This document shows positions 53,657 through 63,116 of a stretch of DNA of 64,000 nucleotides, one piece after another; position 1 is the first letter of the stretch, and every line of letters begins with the position of its first letter. A program made the translations under genes and the position numbers. The stretch is from CADCWK01 sp964244115 (lineage in GTDB: Bacteria > Chloroflexota > Chloroflexia > Thermomicrobiales > UBA6265): NCBI GenBank assembly GCA_964244115.1, contig CAXTHM010000004.1, positions 1 through 64,000 on the forward strand, read 5' to 3'. The notes beneath the pieces are model-generated. The model ran no database searches. It had not been told where the DNA came from and saw only the letters and a list, made by a program, of their open reading frames with translations.

Positions 53657-55360
53657 TCAGAACAGGAAATACCGCCGGGCCATCGGCAATTCGCTCGACG
53701 GCTCGGACGTCAGGAGCCGGCCGTCGGCCCGGACCTCGTAGGTCTCCGGGTCGACGGTGATCTCGGGCGTCGCGTCGTTGTGGATCATGTCCCGCTTGCC
53801 GATCGTGCGGGTATTCCGGACGGGGACCGTCGGCGTCCGCAGCCCGAGCCGGTCGCCGATGCCGAGGTCGTGGGCGGCCTGGGACGTAAACGTGACGGTC
53901 GTCGCGTGGGGGATGCGGGCGCCGAACATTGGCCGCATGAACACGGGCTGCGGCGTCGGGATGCTGGCGTTGGCGTCGCCCATCGCCGCCCAGGCGATCA
54001 GCCCGCCCTTGAGCACGAGCTTCGGCCGGACCCCGAAGAACTTCGGCTCCCAGATCACGAGGTCGGCCAGCTTGCCGGGCTGGACCGAACCGACGGTGTC
54101 GCTCAGGCCATGGGCGATCGCCGGATTGACCGTGTACTTGGCGAGGTAGCGCTTGATCCGGGCGTTGTCGTGGCGGTCCGTGTCGCCGGGCAGCGGGCCG
54201 CGTTGCGTCTTCATCTTGTCGGCCGACTGCCAGGTCCGGATGATGACCTCGCCGACCCGCCCCATCGCCTGCGAGTCGCTCGACATGATCGAGAACGCGC
54301 CGATGTCGTGCAGGACGTCCTCGGCCATGATCGTCTGGGCCCGGATCCGGGAGTCGGCGAAGGCGACGTCCTCGGGAACCGACGGGCTGAGGTGGTGGCA
54401 GACCATCAGCATGTCGAGGTGCTCCTCGACGGTGTTGACGGTGTAGGGCCGGGTCGGGTTGGTCGAGGACGGGATCACGTTCGGCAGGCTGGCGATCCGC
54501 ATGATGTCCGGGGCGTGGCCGCCGCCGGCACCCTCGGTGTGATAGGTGTGGATCGTCCGGTCGCCGATCGCCGCCATCGTCGTGTCGACGAAGCCGGCCT
54601 CGTTGATCGTGTCGGTGTGGATCGCGACCTGGACGTCGTACTCGTCGGCGACTCGCAGGCAGGTGTCGATCGCCGCCGGCGTCGTGCCCCAGTCCTCGTG
54701 GAGCTTGAGCGCGCAGACCCCGGCCTCGACCTGCTGGCGGAGCCCGTCGGGGCCGGTGCTGTTGCCCTTGCCGATCAGGCCGATGTTGACCGGCAGCGTC
54801 TCGGCCGCCTCCAGCATCCGGCGGATGTTCCAGGGGCCGGGCGTGGCGGTTGTCGCGTTGGTGCCGGTCGCCGGGCCGGTCCCGCCGCCGAGCATCGTCG
54901 TGATCCCGGACGCGATCGCCTCGCCGACCTGCTGCGGGCAGATCATGTGGATGTGGGTATCGACGCCGCCGGCGGTGACGATCAGGTGCTCGCCGGCGAT
55001 CACCTCGGTCGCGGCGCCGACGACGAGGGTCGGGTCGACGCCATCCATGACGTCCGGGTTGCCGGCCTTGCCGATCCCGACGATGCGGCCAGCCCGGATG
55101 CCGATGTCGCCCTTGACGATGCCCCAGTGATCCAGGATCAGGGCGTTGGTGATGACGAGGTCGAGGACGTCGGTGGCTCGGGCGGACTGCCCCATGCCGT
55201 CCCGGATCACCTTGCCGCCGCCAAAGGTGATCTCGTCGCCGTGGGTGGCGTAATCGTGCTCGACCTCGAGGATCAGGCCGGTGTCGGCCAGCCGGACCCG
55301 GTCGCCGGTCGTCGGGCCGTAGAGGTCGACGTACTGCCGCCGCGGGATCGTCAGCGTCAT
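53657..55360 (-). CDS. ureC: Urease alpha subunit UreC
   Basis: The 567-residue catalytic subunit hydrolyses urea with a di-nickel centre. Visible residues: HIH in VDTHIHMICPQQ, the carbamylated Lys in ALKLHEDWGTTP, His ligands in IHTDTINEAGF and TYHTEGAGGGHAPDI, the flap Cys in LMVCHHLSPSVPED and the metal Asp in SIMSSDSQAMGR. All are intact. The ATG at 55360 overlaps the ureAB stop by 4 bases. Confidence 0.98.
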   Translation of the reverse strand: MTLTIPRRQYVDLYGPTTGDRVRLADTGLILEVEHDYATHGDEITFGGGKVIRDGMGQSARATDVLDLVITNALILDHWGIVKGDIGIRAGRIVGIGKAGNPDVMDGVDPTLVVGAATEVIAGEHLIVTAGGVDTHIHMICPQQVGEAIASGITTMLGGGTGPATGTNATTATPGPWNIRRMLEAAETLPVNIGLIGKGNSTGPDGLRQQVEAGVCALKLHEDWGTTPAAIDTCLRVADEYDVQVAIHTDTINEAGFVDTTMAAIGDRTIHTYHTEGAGGGHAPDIMRIASLPNVIPSSTNPTRPYTVNTVEEHLDMLMVCHHLSPSVPEDVAFADSRIRAQTIMAEDVLHDIGAFSIMSSDSQAMGRVGEVIIRTWQSADKMKTQRGPLPGDTDRHDNARIKRYLAKYTVNPAIAHGLSDTVGSVQPGKLADLVIWEPKFFGVRPKLVLKGGLIAWAAMGDANASIPTPQPVFMRPMFGARIPHATTVTFTSQAAHDLGIGDRLGLRTPTVPVRNTRTIGKRDMIHNDATPEITVDPETYEVRADGRLLTSEPSSELPMARRYFLF

Positions 55361-55995
55361 GACCCAGACTCCTCGTGGTCGAGCGGCCCATCGACGAGGC
55401 CACGGAACCCGTGGACTTCCCGGGTGCCACCGAAGGCGACCAGCTCGACCTCGCGCTCCTCGCCCGGCTCGAACCGGACGGCGGTGCCGGCCGGGATGTC
55501 CAGGTGGAAGCCACGGGCGGCGGCGCGATCGAAGTCGAGCGCCGCGTTGACCTCGAAGAAGTGGAAGTGGGAGCCGATCTGGATCGGCCGGTCGCCGGTG
55601 TTGCGGACGGTCAGGGTGCACGTCTGACGCCCGGCGTTGGCCAGGATCGGCGCGTCCGCCAGCAGGACGTCGCCGGGGATCATCGCGCCGCCGTTGGGGA
55701 TCGGCTGGTGGACGGTGACGAGCTTGGTCCCGTCCGGGAAGGTCGCCTCGACCTGGATCTCGTCGATCATCTCGGCAACGCCGGGCAGGACCTCGTCGGC
55801 GGTCAGGACGTGCTTGCCGTAGGCCATCAGGTCGGCGACCGAGCGGCCATCGCGGGCGCCCTCGACGATCTCGTGGGTCAGGATCGCCATCGCCTCCGGG
55901 TAGTTCAGGAGCAGGCCGCGCCGCTGCCGTTCCCGGGCGAGCTGGGCGGCCAGGTAGATCAGCAGCTTGTCTCGTTCCCGCTCGAGCAGACGCAT
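55357..55995 (-). CDS. ureA: Fused urease gamma-beta subunit UreAB
   Basis: A single 212-residue polypeptide contains the gamma subunit (residues 1-100: LLERERDKLLIYLAAQLARE, LNYPEAMAILTHEIVEGARD, MIDEIQVEATFPDGTKLVTV) and directly the beta subunit (about 105-210: PGDVLLADAPILANAGRQTC, IQIGSHFHFFEVNAALDFDR). Fusions of this type are known in some urease lineages, including Helicobacter. GGGAG precedes the ATG at 55995. It is the first gene of the leftward urease operon. Confidence 0.95.
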   Translation of the reverse strand: MRLLERERDKLLIYLAAQLARERQRRGLLLNYPEAMAILTHEIVEGARDGRSVADLMAYGKHVLTADEVLPGVAEMIDEIQVEATFPDGTKLVTVHQPIPNGGAMIPGDVLLADAPILANAGRQTCTLTVRNTGDRPIQIGSHFHFFEVNAALDFDRAAARGFHLDIPAGTAVRFEPGEEREVELVAFGGTREVHGFRGLVDGPLDHEESGS

Positions 55996-56333
55996 GGATG
56001 ACTCCCGCTGGCCATGGGCTGGTCGTCGAGGCGACCGAGCGGCGTGATCGGACCGTGCGGGGCAGTATGCGGCAGGACGCGGGCGTTCTTGCGTCGTCGA
56101 ACCCGGGTCTGGGCCAGGGGCGACCCACTGTTCGTGCTGACCGCACAATCGACCTGGGGGAACACCGACCGTCAGCCCGATCGGCCATGCCCGATCGAGG
56201 TGGCCGGGACCTCTCCACAGACGACCAGAAGCGTTCTCCGCGCACGACTGGCACGGCCCCTCACCGCTCCGGCTGCCCGCGAGGCCGACGCCGTTTGCGG
56301 CGGGGGAGCCCACGAGATCCCTGACGCGTTGCG
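55996..56333. promoter_or_regulatory. Upstream region of the urease operon
   Basis: This 338-base non-coding region lies between ureAB and the end of the multicopper oxidase gene. The urease promoter and the oxidase terminator should both be here. I see no clear hexamer pair, nickel-repressor palindrome or T-tailed stem. Confidence 0.4.
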
Positions 56334-57827
56334 CTACTCGACGACCTCCACGACGCCCATCATGCCCGCGTCCTCGTGGCCGAGGATGTGACAGTGGTAG
56401 ACGAACTTCCCGGTGAAGTCGGTGAAGCGGGTGCGGATGACAATCTCCCCGCGCGGCGGGATGGGCGTCGTGTCCTGGTAGCTCCGCGGCACCGTCTGAC
56501 CGTTGATGGACATGACCTGGAAGTCGTTGACGTGGATATGAAACGGGTGCCACTCCGGACTGTCGTTGCGGATGACCCACTCCTCGAGCGTTCCGAGCCG
56601 CACCGTCTGGTCGATCCGGTCCTCGACGAAGGCCTTGCCGTCGATCGCGAAGGTGGGCGGGGCGCTGTTCTCCTGGAAGACGATGGTCCGCTGCCCGTCG
56701 ATCGCCGACACGCTGAAGTCCTCGCGGTCGATCAGCGTCGTCGGCAGCGTCACCGGCTGGACCGGGCTTCCGGAAGAGATCAGCGTGGCGACGAGGAACT
56801 CCGGCTGGGCCTGGCTGGGGATGTCCTCCGCCCAGGCGATCGAGCGCAACTGGTAGATCCCGGCCGCGCCGCCCTGGATCAGGAACTCCGTGCGTTCGGA
56901 CGGCCCGAGGAGCAGCGTCTCGACCGTCATGACCGCCGGCAGCGGGTTGCCGTCGGTCGCGATCTGGTGAAGCTGGTGCCGGGCGAGCTGGAGGTTGAAG
57001 AAGCCGTTGGCGCTCGCGTTGAGTATCCGCCAGCGCTGGGTCTCGCCGGGCTGGATGTCGATCTTCGGGTTGATCTGCCCGTTGACGAGGTACTGCGTCT
57101 GGCCGCCGGCGTCGAGGAACGGTCCCTGGAGGATGAGCAGGCGCTCCCTGACCCCGGCGATCTCCGGCAGGTCGTCGAGCCCACCGGCGACGACGATCGC
57201 GCCGCCGAGGCCGGCCGAGACCTGCTGGGACGACTGGCCGTGAGCGTGGGGGTGGTACCAGTAGAGGCCCGGTGGGTGATCGAGCGGGATGTCGTAGGCG
57301 TAGCCGAAGGTCTGGCCATTCTCGACGTGGATGAAGACGTTGTCGCCGTTGTCGCGCGGCGAGACGTGCATCCCATGGACATGCAGGTTGGTGGTGCCGT
57401 CATCCAGCTCGTTGACGAGGGCGATCCTGAGCCGGTCGCCGGGGGAGACGCGGACCGTGGGGCCCGGCAAGGACTGCTCGTAGGCCAGCCGGCCGGCCCC
57501 GCGGTCCGCGTCGGGCTGCGCCTGGAGCGTGATGGCCAGGTATCCGGCCTCACTCGCCAGAACGGGCGGCTCGACGAAGCCGTCAGTCGCCTGCGGCGTC
57601 CCGGCCAGGTTGGCGAGCGGCGTCGAGGCGCCTGCCCCGTGATGCGAACCAGCGGCCTCCGCCGTGGGCGTGGCGGCCGTTCCGGCCGAGGTGTCCCCCT
57701 CCAGCCCCACCCAGCCCACCGCGGCGGTGGCTATCGCCGCCACCGCCGCTCCGGTCAGGTGCCGGCGACTCACGGTCGGTTGCCACGGTTGGGCTGCCGC
57801 TGGACCTGCTGTTCTGACGCGCTCCAT
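56334..57827 (-). CDS. Tat-exported multicopper oxidase
   Basis: The 497-residue protein from the ATG at 57827 (AAGGAGGA upstream) has a Tat-like signal (SRRHLTGAAVAAIATAAVG) and an Ala/Thr-Pro linker. It has three cupredoxin domains with all four copper motifs: NLHVHGMHVSP, WYHPHAHGQSS, HPFHIHVNDFQV and YHCHILGHEDAGMM. The last supplies the type 1 Cys, His and Met ligands. It should oxidise metal ions, phenols or similar substrates outside the cell. It precedes two other cupredoxin-type genes in the same orientation. Confidence 0.92.
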   Translation of the reverse strand: MERVRTAGPAAAQPWQPTVSRRHLTGAAVAAIATAAVGWVGLEGDTSAGTAATPTAEAAGSHHGAGASTPLANLAGTPQATDGFVEPPVLASEAGYLAITLQAQPDADRGAGRLAYEQSLPGPTVRVSPGDRLRIALVNELDDGTTNLHVHGMHVSPRDNGDNVFIHVENGQTFGYAYDIPLDHPPGLYWYHPHAHGQSSQQVSAGLGGAIVVAGGLDDLPEIAGVRERLLILQGPFLDAGGQTQYLVNGQINPKIDIQPGETQRWRILNASANGFFNLQLARHQLHQIATDGNPLPAVMTVETLLLGPSERTEFLIQGGAAGIYQLRSIAWAEDIPSQAQPEFLVATLISSGSPVQPVTLPTTLIDREDFSVSAIDGQRTIVFQENSAPPTFAIDGKAFVEDRIDQTVRLGTLEEWVIRNDSPEWHPFHIHVNDFQVMSINGQTVPRSYQDTTPIPPRGEIVIRTRFTDFTGKFVYHCHILGHEDAGMMGVVEVVE

Positions 57828-57879
57828 GGCATCCTCCTTCGGTGCGAGGGCTGGCGTAACGATCCGATAGCGGGTCCGG

Positions 57880-59463
57880 TCAGGGCGTGACGACGACGGT
57901 CGCCCGCATCGCCGGGTCGGTGGAGCTGGCGTAGGCAAAGGTGCCGGCGGTGTCGAAGGCATGAATCCACGCCTCACCCTGGTCGAGCGTGCCGGAGTCG
58001 AACGACCCGTCGTTCGCCGTGGCGGAGTGCGGGACGGCGTCGAGGTTGGTCCAGGTGACGATGGCTCCGACCGCTACCTGGATCTGGGCGGGCGTAAAGG
58101 CGTTGCCCTGGATCTGGACGGCCAGCGACGCGATGCCCTGCTTGTCGCCGGCCGTCGCGTTCGGCGCCGTGCCCGTCTCCGGCGTGGCGTCGGTTGCGGT
58201 GGGAACGGTCTCCGGCGAGGCGGCCGGGACACTCTCCGGCGTCCCTTGGGCGTTGACGGGCGGGACGCAGGCGGAGTCCGCGAACAGGCCCGCCGGCATC
58301 GTGACCGGCCCGGCCAGCGTCGGATCGATCCGGACGATGCCGCCTAGCTCGCCGTCGGTCGCGATCGCCGGCATCGAGACGTAGAGCCCGTTGTCCGGCC
58401 CGAGGGCCATCGAGATCGGGAAGTCCATCCCGTCGACGACGACGTCGAGACTGGCCGGGCCGGTCTGTCGCACGAGCCGGCCGGTGTTCGGCCGGATGTT
58501 GGGTTGGGTCGTCTGGTTGCCGGTCGCCATCTCCAGCGCGTAGAGGGTGCCGTCCGGCGTCACCGCCAGCCCGGTCACCGTCGTCAGCCCGGTCCAGAAG
58601 TCGCTGACCGTGCCGTCCGGCTCGACCTTGATGACCTTGGAGGTCCCGTCGATGTGGGGCGCGGAGGTCAGGAAGCCGACGTAGACGCCGCCGTCCGGCG
58701 CCAGGGCGATCGCGGTCGGGACCGGATGCCCCTCCGAGATGTCGGCCAGGACACCGACCGTCCCGCTCGTCTCGACCCGGAGCAGCAGCCCTTGGTTGGC
58801 GTCGACGACCAGGAACCCGCCCTGCCAGGGCACCATGGCGAAGGGCTCGCCCAGCTCGAGGACGTGGTACAAGTTGCTGGCCGGGTCCGCCGCGACGTAG
58901 GCCGAGAGGTCGCTCACCATCCGGACGCTGCCGTCCGGGTTGCGGGCGTAGAGGCCATTCGGGAAGTCCGGCCCGACGGCCTCGTAGCCGCCCGTGGCGT
59001 CCTGCAGGATATAGAGCTCCCCGTCGAGCATGGCCACGTCGACCGGGCCCTGGACGTCGCCGTACGGGTCCTGGGTCGAGGGCAGCCCCGTCACGATCGG
59101 CACGCCGCAGCCGTCGATGATCTGGACGACGCTCGCCGACGTCCCGGTCAGCGTCGGGCCGAGGACCTGGTCCTCCGGCGAGGCATCCGTCGATGTCGTG
59201 ATCGTGGTCCCGCCACTGCCGGCCAGGGCGACGTAGAACTCGCCGTCCGGCCCCCAGGCGAAGCCGCGGGGGTTCTCCAGCCCGGTGGCCACGACGACGA
59301 TCCCGCCGGGTCCGACCCCTGGGGTGGCTCCGGGCGTTCCCGCCGGCGTCCCCTCGGGCGTCGCGATCGGTGTCGCATCCCCGATCCCGCCCACGACCAG
59401 GGCGGCCCCGGCGGCTCCGACGAGATGCCGCCGGTTGAGCGACCCTGATAGGAGAGAACTCAC
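57880..59463 (-). CDS. ScyD/ScyE-like beta-propeller with degenerate cupredoxin domain
   Basis: The 527-residue protein from the GTG at 59463 (GGAGGA 8 bases upstream) has a Tat-like signal (NRRHLVGAAGAALVVGG) and an ATP-rich spacer. A six-bladed propeller follows, with recurring LENPRGFAWGPDGEFYVA, PTAIALAPDGGVYVGFLTSA and ALGPDNGLYVSMP, then a C-terminal plastocyanin-like domain. That domain keeps the first His (AVPHSATANDG). The C-terminal Cys and His ligands are replaced (FAYASSTDPAM), so it probably cannot bind type 1 copper. Its paralog follows at 59507. Confidence 0.85.
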   Translation of the reverse strand: MSSLLSGSLNRRHLVGAAGAALVVGGIGDATPIATPEGTPAGTPGATPGVGPGGIVVVATGLENPRGFAWGPDGEFYVALAGSGGTTITTSTDASPEDQVLGPTLTGTSASVVQIIDGCGVPIVTGLPSTQDPYGDVQGPVDVAMLDGELYILQDATGGYEAVGPDFPNGLYARNPDGSVRMVSDLSAYVAADPASNLYHVLELGEPFAMVPWQGGFLVVDANQGLLLRVETSGTVGVLADISEGHPVPTAIALAPDGGVYVGFLTSAPHIDGTSKVIKVEPDGTVSDFWTGLTTVTGLAVTPDGTLYALEMATGNQTTQPNIRPNTGRLVRQTGPASLDVVVDGMDFPISMALGPDNGLYVSMPAIATDGELGGIVRIDPTLAGPVTMPAGLFADSACVPPVNAQGTPESVPAASPETVPTATDATPETGTAPNATAGDKQGIASLAVQIQGNAFTPAQIQVAVGAIVTWTNLDAVPHSATANDGSFDSGTLDQGEAWIHAFDTAGTFAYASSTDPAMRATVVVTP

Positions 59464-59506
59464 GGTTTCATTCCTCCGCTGACCCGCGCGAGCGACCAGT
59501 GCCGCG

Positions 59507-61012
59507 CTACTGCACGACGATCGTGGCGACCATGTTCGGGTGATAGTTGCAGTGGTAGGCCACGCTGCCGCTCGCCGTGAAGGTGTGGGTGAAACTCTGG
59601 CCAGGCGAGAGGTTGCCGGAATCGAACGAGCCGTCATCGGCCGTGACCGTGTGGGCGGCGGTGTCGTTGTTGGTCCAGGTCACGGTCGTGCCGGCCGCCA
59701 CCGTGAGCGAGGTCGGGCTGAACGCATAGTTGACGAGGGAGACCGCCGAGCCGCCGGTCGCCGGTGCGGCTCCCCCGGAGGGCGGTCCGATCGGGGTCGC
59801 CGCTCCCGCCATGGCGGACATGTCGGGCGTGGCCGCTGGGGTCGGCGTCGGGACGGCGCCGGGGCAGGTCGATGTCGCGAGCAGCGCGTCGCTCATCGTG
59901 AGCGTCTGCCCCTGGCTGAGGTCGAGCCGGACGATCGCGCCCATTGCGCCGGGCGGCCCGAAGGCCGGAGTGGCGACGTAGAGGCCACCGTCCGGACCGA
60001 ACGCCATCGCTACCGGCCGGTCCAGACCCGTCGCGATGTCGGCCGATCCGGCGGGACCGGTCTGGCGGACGACCTTGCCGGTCCCAGCCCGCGCGAAGGG
60101 CGGCGTAGGGGTATTGCCCGTACCCATCTCCAGGGCGTAGAGCGACCCGTCCGGGCCGAAGGCCACGCCCGTCACCGCCGTCAGGCCGGTCCAGACGTCG
60201 GTCGCCGTCCCGTCGGGCGCGACCCGGACGACCTTCGAGGCGCCGTCCGTGTAGGGCGCCGATGTCAGGAAGCCGACGTAGAGGCTGCCATCGGGTGCCA
60301 GTGCGAGTCCGGTCGGGACCCTGTGGGTGCCGACCGAGAAGTCGACCAGACGGGTGATCGTCCCATCGGTCGTGACCCGCAACAGTTGACCGCTATTGGC
60401 CTCGACCAGCCAGAGCTCGTCGTCGCCGGCGACCATCGCGAACGGATCGCCATCTGGCCCGTAGTCCCCCGGCACTACCGAGACGGGGTTGGACGACATC
60501 CAGGCGCCGAGGTCGGCGACGAGCTGGGCGCTGCCATCCCCGTCGAGGGCGTAGACGCCGTTGGGCGTGGTCGGGTTGTCGTTGCTCGCCCCGCCACCGG
60601 CGATCGCGACGTAGACCCGATCGTCGAGCAGGGCGACGGCGGCTGGCCCGCGAACGTTCCCGGCCGCTCCGATCGTCGAGGGCAGGTCATCCGCGAAGGT
60701 GACCGGGCAGCCGCCATCCACGTAGGAGACCGACCCGGTCAGGCCGCCGCCGGCCGTGGTCATCCCGTTGGCCGCCGGGGTCGCTCCGAGCGGGGGCAGC
60801 CCTCCTTCGCCCGCTTCCGTGACGTAGAACGAGCCGTCGACGCCCCAGGTGAAGCCGCGTGGATGCTCCAGTCCGCTTGCTGCGAGCGTGATGCCCTCGG
60901 TCGAGACGATCGGCGTCGCCTGCCGGGCGAGAACGGCCATCGGGGTCACCACGACGAGCAGGCTGACGAGCGTCAGGCGAACACTGGCCACTCGCGACCG
61001 TCTGGCGTTCAC
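59507..61012 (-). CDS. ScyD/ScyE-like beta-propeller with intact plastocyanin domain
   Basis: The 501-residue protein from the GTG at 61012, with AGGAGGA upstream, has a Sec-type signal (LTLVSLLVVVTPMAVLA) followed by the same propeller repeats (LEHPRGFTWGVDGSFYVTEA, GLALAPDGSLYVGFLTSAPY). The C-terminal cupredoxin domain carries a complete blue-copper site: His in TAAHTVTADDG and Cys-His-Met in YHCNYHPNM. It may act as an electron carrier or sensor at the surface. A sigma-70-like promoter is visible upstream. Confidence 0.88.
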   Translation of the reverse strand: MNARRSRVASVRLTLVSLLVVVTPMAVLARQATPIVSTEGITLAASGLEHPRGFTWGVDGSFYVTEAGEGGLPPLGATPAANGMTTAGGGLTGSVSYVDGGCPVTFADDLPSTIGAAGNVRGPAAVALLDDRVYVAIAGGGASNDNPTTPNGVYALDGDGSAQLVADLGAWMSSNPVSVVPGDYGPDGDPFAMVAGDDELWLVEANSGQLLRVTTDGTITRLVDFSVGTHRVPTGLALAPDGSLYVGFLTSAPYTDGASKVVRVAPDGTATDVWTGLTAVTGVAFGPDGSLYALEMGTGNTPTPPFARAGTGKVVRQTGPAGSADIATGLDRPVAMAFGPDGGLYVATPAFGPPGAMGAIVRLDLSQGQTLTMSDALLATSTCPGAVPTPTPAATPDMSAMAGAATPIGPPSGGAAPATGGSAVSLVNYAFSPTSLTVAAGTTVTWTNNDTAAHTVTADDGSFDSGNLSPGQSFTHTFTASGSVAYHCNYHPNMVATIVVQ

Positions 61013-61072
61013 GTTGACTCCTCCTGGCAGGAAAGCAGGCAGACAGGGCGGGAAATGTTCACCTGAGAGCGC

Positions 61073-61102
61073 ACTATATGGTTAAGGCGACAAGGACGTC
61101 AA
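61073..61102 (-). promoter_or_regulatory. Sigma-70-type promoter of the 59507-61012 gene
   Basis: On the minus strand a -35 TTGACG (61102-61097) and a -10 TATAGT (61078-61073) are 18 bases apart, in an AT-richer patch about 60 bases before the GTG start. It is the cleanest promoter I could find in the window. Confidence 0.6.
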
Positions 61103-61193
61103 TATCGACATCCATGACGTCCGTACTGTCCTGATCGACCGCTCGGCCCTCCCGCCGGTCGGCCGCCCGTCTCTCGCGCCGTTGCGGTGACGG

Positions 61194-61794
61194 TCAGAAA
61201 TAGCTGATCGCGGTCAGGCCGGTGCTCTTCTTCGCCGAGAGATGGCCGGAGTAGGGGGCGACGTAGGTGCCGGAGGTCGGCGCGACGTCGCCGTAGTCGC
61301 GGCCGATCGCGACGGTGACGTAGTTCAGGCCCGGCTCGTTGCCGTTGGTCGGGTCGAAGGCGTGGGCGACGAAGCGGCCGGCGTGGTCCGGGTCCGGCAG
61401 CAGGACCTCCACCCAGGCGTGCGTCCCACCCTCGCCGAGGAGGTGCCCGGAGACGTAGCGAGCGGGGACGCCGCAGAGCCGGCAGAGCGTCAGCATGATG
61501 TGGGAGTAGTCCTGGCAGACGCCGGTCCGGACGGAGAAGGCCTCGGCGGCCGTCGTCCGGACACCGGTGATGCCGTGGGCGTAGCGCATCTGCTCATGGA
61601 CCCAGGCGTTGATCCGGCTGGCGATGTCCAGTAGGTCGTCGCCGTGGCCGCGCAGCCCGGCGGCGGCTTCGCGCAGCGCGTCGTCGGGCCGGGTATAGGC
61701 CGACGGCTCCCGGAAGGTGGCCTTCGCGTGGTCGCCGGCGGAGACCGCCGTCGGGCCCGCCAGCCGGTCGCGCTCGACGACGATCCAGGCGACG
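61194..61794 (-). CDS. Transglutaminase-family protein, C-terminal part (gene split by gap)
   Basis: This part contains the transglutaminase triad: TGVCQDYSHIMLTLCRLCGV (Cys), EGGTHAWVEVLL (His) and AHAFDPTNGNEPGL (Asp). It reads VAWIVVERDRLAGPTAVSAG at its upstream end. After removing the gap it continues perfectly from the N-terminal part at 61805-62181. The native gene is therefore inferred to be one leftward frame of about 320 residues. It could be a peptidase or a protein cross-linking enzyme. Confidence 0.85.
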
Positions 61795-61804
61795 NNNNNN
61801 NNNN
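61795..61804. other. Assembly gap (10 N) inside the transglutaminase gene
   Basis: The bases CGACGATCCAGGCGACG end the left flank, and the same stretch recurs about 30-50 bases into the right flank. Joining at this duplicated stretch gives one uninterrupted protein (DFVAWIVVERDRLAG). The extra right-flank bases just after the gap code for VVRWLLRYIATH, an unnatural extension. The gap is probably a misjoined overlap. Confidence 0.7.
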
Positions 61805-62181
61805 CTGTGCGTCGCGATGTAGCGCAACAGCCAGCGGACGACGATCCAGGCGACGAAGTCGATCGCCTGGCCGACGTAGTCGACGAGCAGCGAGAGGACG
61901 AGGTTGCCGAAGCGGTCGGTGTCGCGGCGCATCTCCGTCGTCGGCGACGAGACCTCCAGCCGGTGGCTGATCAGGCGCTGGTCCCCGTGGCGCTCGGGCG
62001 GGATGATGACCAGCCGCTGACGCAGGTCCCGGATCGGGCCGGTGTACTCGTAGCGGAAGTGCTGATGGATCAGGTAGGCCGTCGTCCGGACGTCCGCCCA
62101 GTCGACCGCGCGGTGGTCGAGGGTGCCGAGCGTCGCGATCGTCGTCTCGCCGCTGCCCGGGACCGGTGCCGGTGCCGTCAT
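61805..62181 (-). CDS. Transglutaminase-family protein, N-terminal part (gene split by gap)
   Basis: From the ATG at 62181, which overlaps the previous stop by 4 bases, it reads DWADVRTTAYLIHQHFRYEY, QRLVIIPPERHGDQRLISHR and FGNLVLSLLVDYVGQAIDFV, the N-terminal domain of bacterial transglutaminase-like proteins. It ends in the gap. See the C-terminal part for the catalytic residues. Confidence 0.85.
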
Positions 62182-63116
62182 CCGGTCACCGCCTCGCGGT
62201 CGACGTCGGCTGGCTGGTTCTGCCCGGAACCGAGGATGAGGCCCTCGGAGGTCCCGGGCGTCTGGGTCGGCCGGTCGCTCGTCGAGGACGCATCGCCCGA
62301 CGCGTCGCCCGACGCGTCGACTTCGTCCGTCCAGACGACCATCGACCGGAACGTCGCCGCGCCGTAGGTGGTGACCATCGCCACGTCGACCGCGTCGCGG
62401 CCGAGGCCGATCGGGATCCGGCCGATCCGGGGGGTGTTGAAGCGGGCGTCGAACGTCCACCAGCGGTCGCCAAGGTACGCCTCGAACCAGGCGTGGAAGT
62501 CCATCGGCGGCTGCGGCCCGGTCACGCCGATGTCGGGCATGTAGCCGAAGACGTAGCGGGCCGGGATGTTCAGGCAGCGGCAGAAGGTGATCGCGAGGTG
62601 GGCGAAGTCCCGGCACATCCCGCCGCCGGCGACGTAGACATCGACTGCGGTCGTCAGCGGCGTGCTCTGGAGCAGGCCGTAGCGGATGTTCTCGTGGATC
62701 CAGTCGCAGATCGCCTGGACCCGCGCCCAGCCCGGCCGGGCCTGCCCGAACAGGTGCCAGGCGACCTGGGAGAGCGACTCCGTCAGGCAGTAGCGGCTGG
62801 CGAGGGTGTAGACCAGCACATCGTCCGGCAGGTCCTGGACGGGCCACTCGATCGCGTCGAGCGCGACCGGGTCGGGGTCCGGCGAGACGTCGACGATGGC
62901 GTCGTAGCGGAGCGTCGACGGGCCGACCGGCAGCGTCAGGCGCTCGACCCGGTTGTGGAACAGATCCTCGTAGCCGTGCCGGTCGGTCGCCGGGGTGCGT
63001 TCCCACGTCTCGCTCATGACGCGGTGCGGCGGGTCCGGGTGGGGCTGGACGAGGACGAGCGCCGGGGTCGGCGACAGCGATTCGTATTTGAATTCACACC
63101 CGACGCGAAGTTGCAT
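62178..63116 (-). CDS. Transglutaminase-family protein
   Basis: The 312-residue protein from the ATG at 63116 contains an N-terminal beta domain (LRVGCEFKYESLSPTPALVL) and the catalytic core with GGGMCRDFAHLAITFCRCLN (Cys), QPPMDFHAWFEAYLGDRWWT (His) and FDARFNTPRIGRIPIGLGRD (Asp). A Ser/Asp-rich C-terminal tail follows. It is the second of three tandem family members, so these may work on related peptides or proteins. Confidence 0.9.
   Translation of the reverse strand: MQLRVGCEFKYESLSPTPALVLVQPHPDPPHRVMSETWERTPATDRHGYEDLFHNRVERLTLPVGPSTLRYDAIVDVSPDPDPVALDAIEWPVQDLPDDVLVYTLASRYCLTESLSQVAWHLFGQARPGWARVQAICDWIHENIRYGLLQSTPLTTAVDVYVAGGGMCRDFAHLAITFCRCLNIPARYVFGYMPDIGVTGPQPPMDFHAWFEAYLGDRWWTFDARFNTPRIGRIPIGLGRDAVDVAMVTTYGAATFRSMVVWTDEVDASGDASGDASSTSDRPTQTPGTSEGLILGSGQNQPADVDREAVTG

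Noticed and set aside
53780..55627. 615-codon rightward open frame opposite ureC
   Set aside because: It is antisense to a complete urease alpha subunit and shows no family resemblance; long antisense frames are expected at this GC content.
59540..61066. 508-codon rightward open frame opposite the propeller-cupredoxin gene
   Set aside because: Antisense to a signal-peptide-bearing gene with good start and promoter; composition is artefactual.
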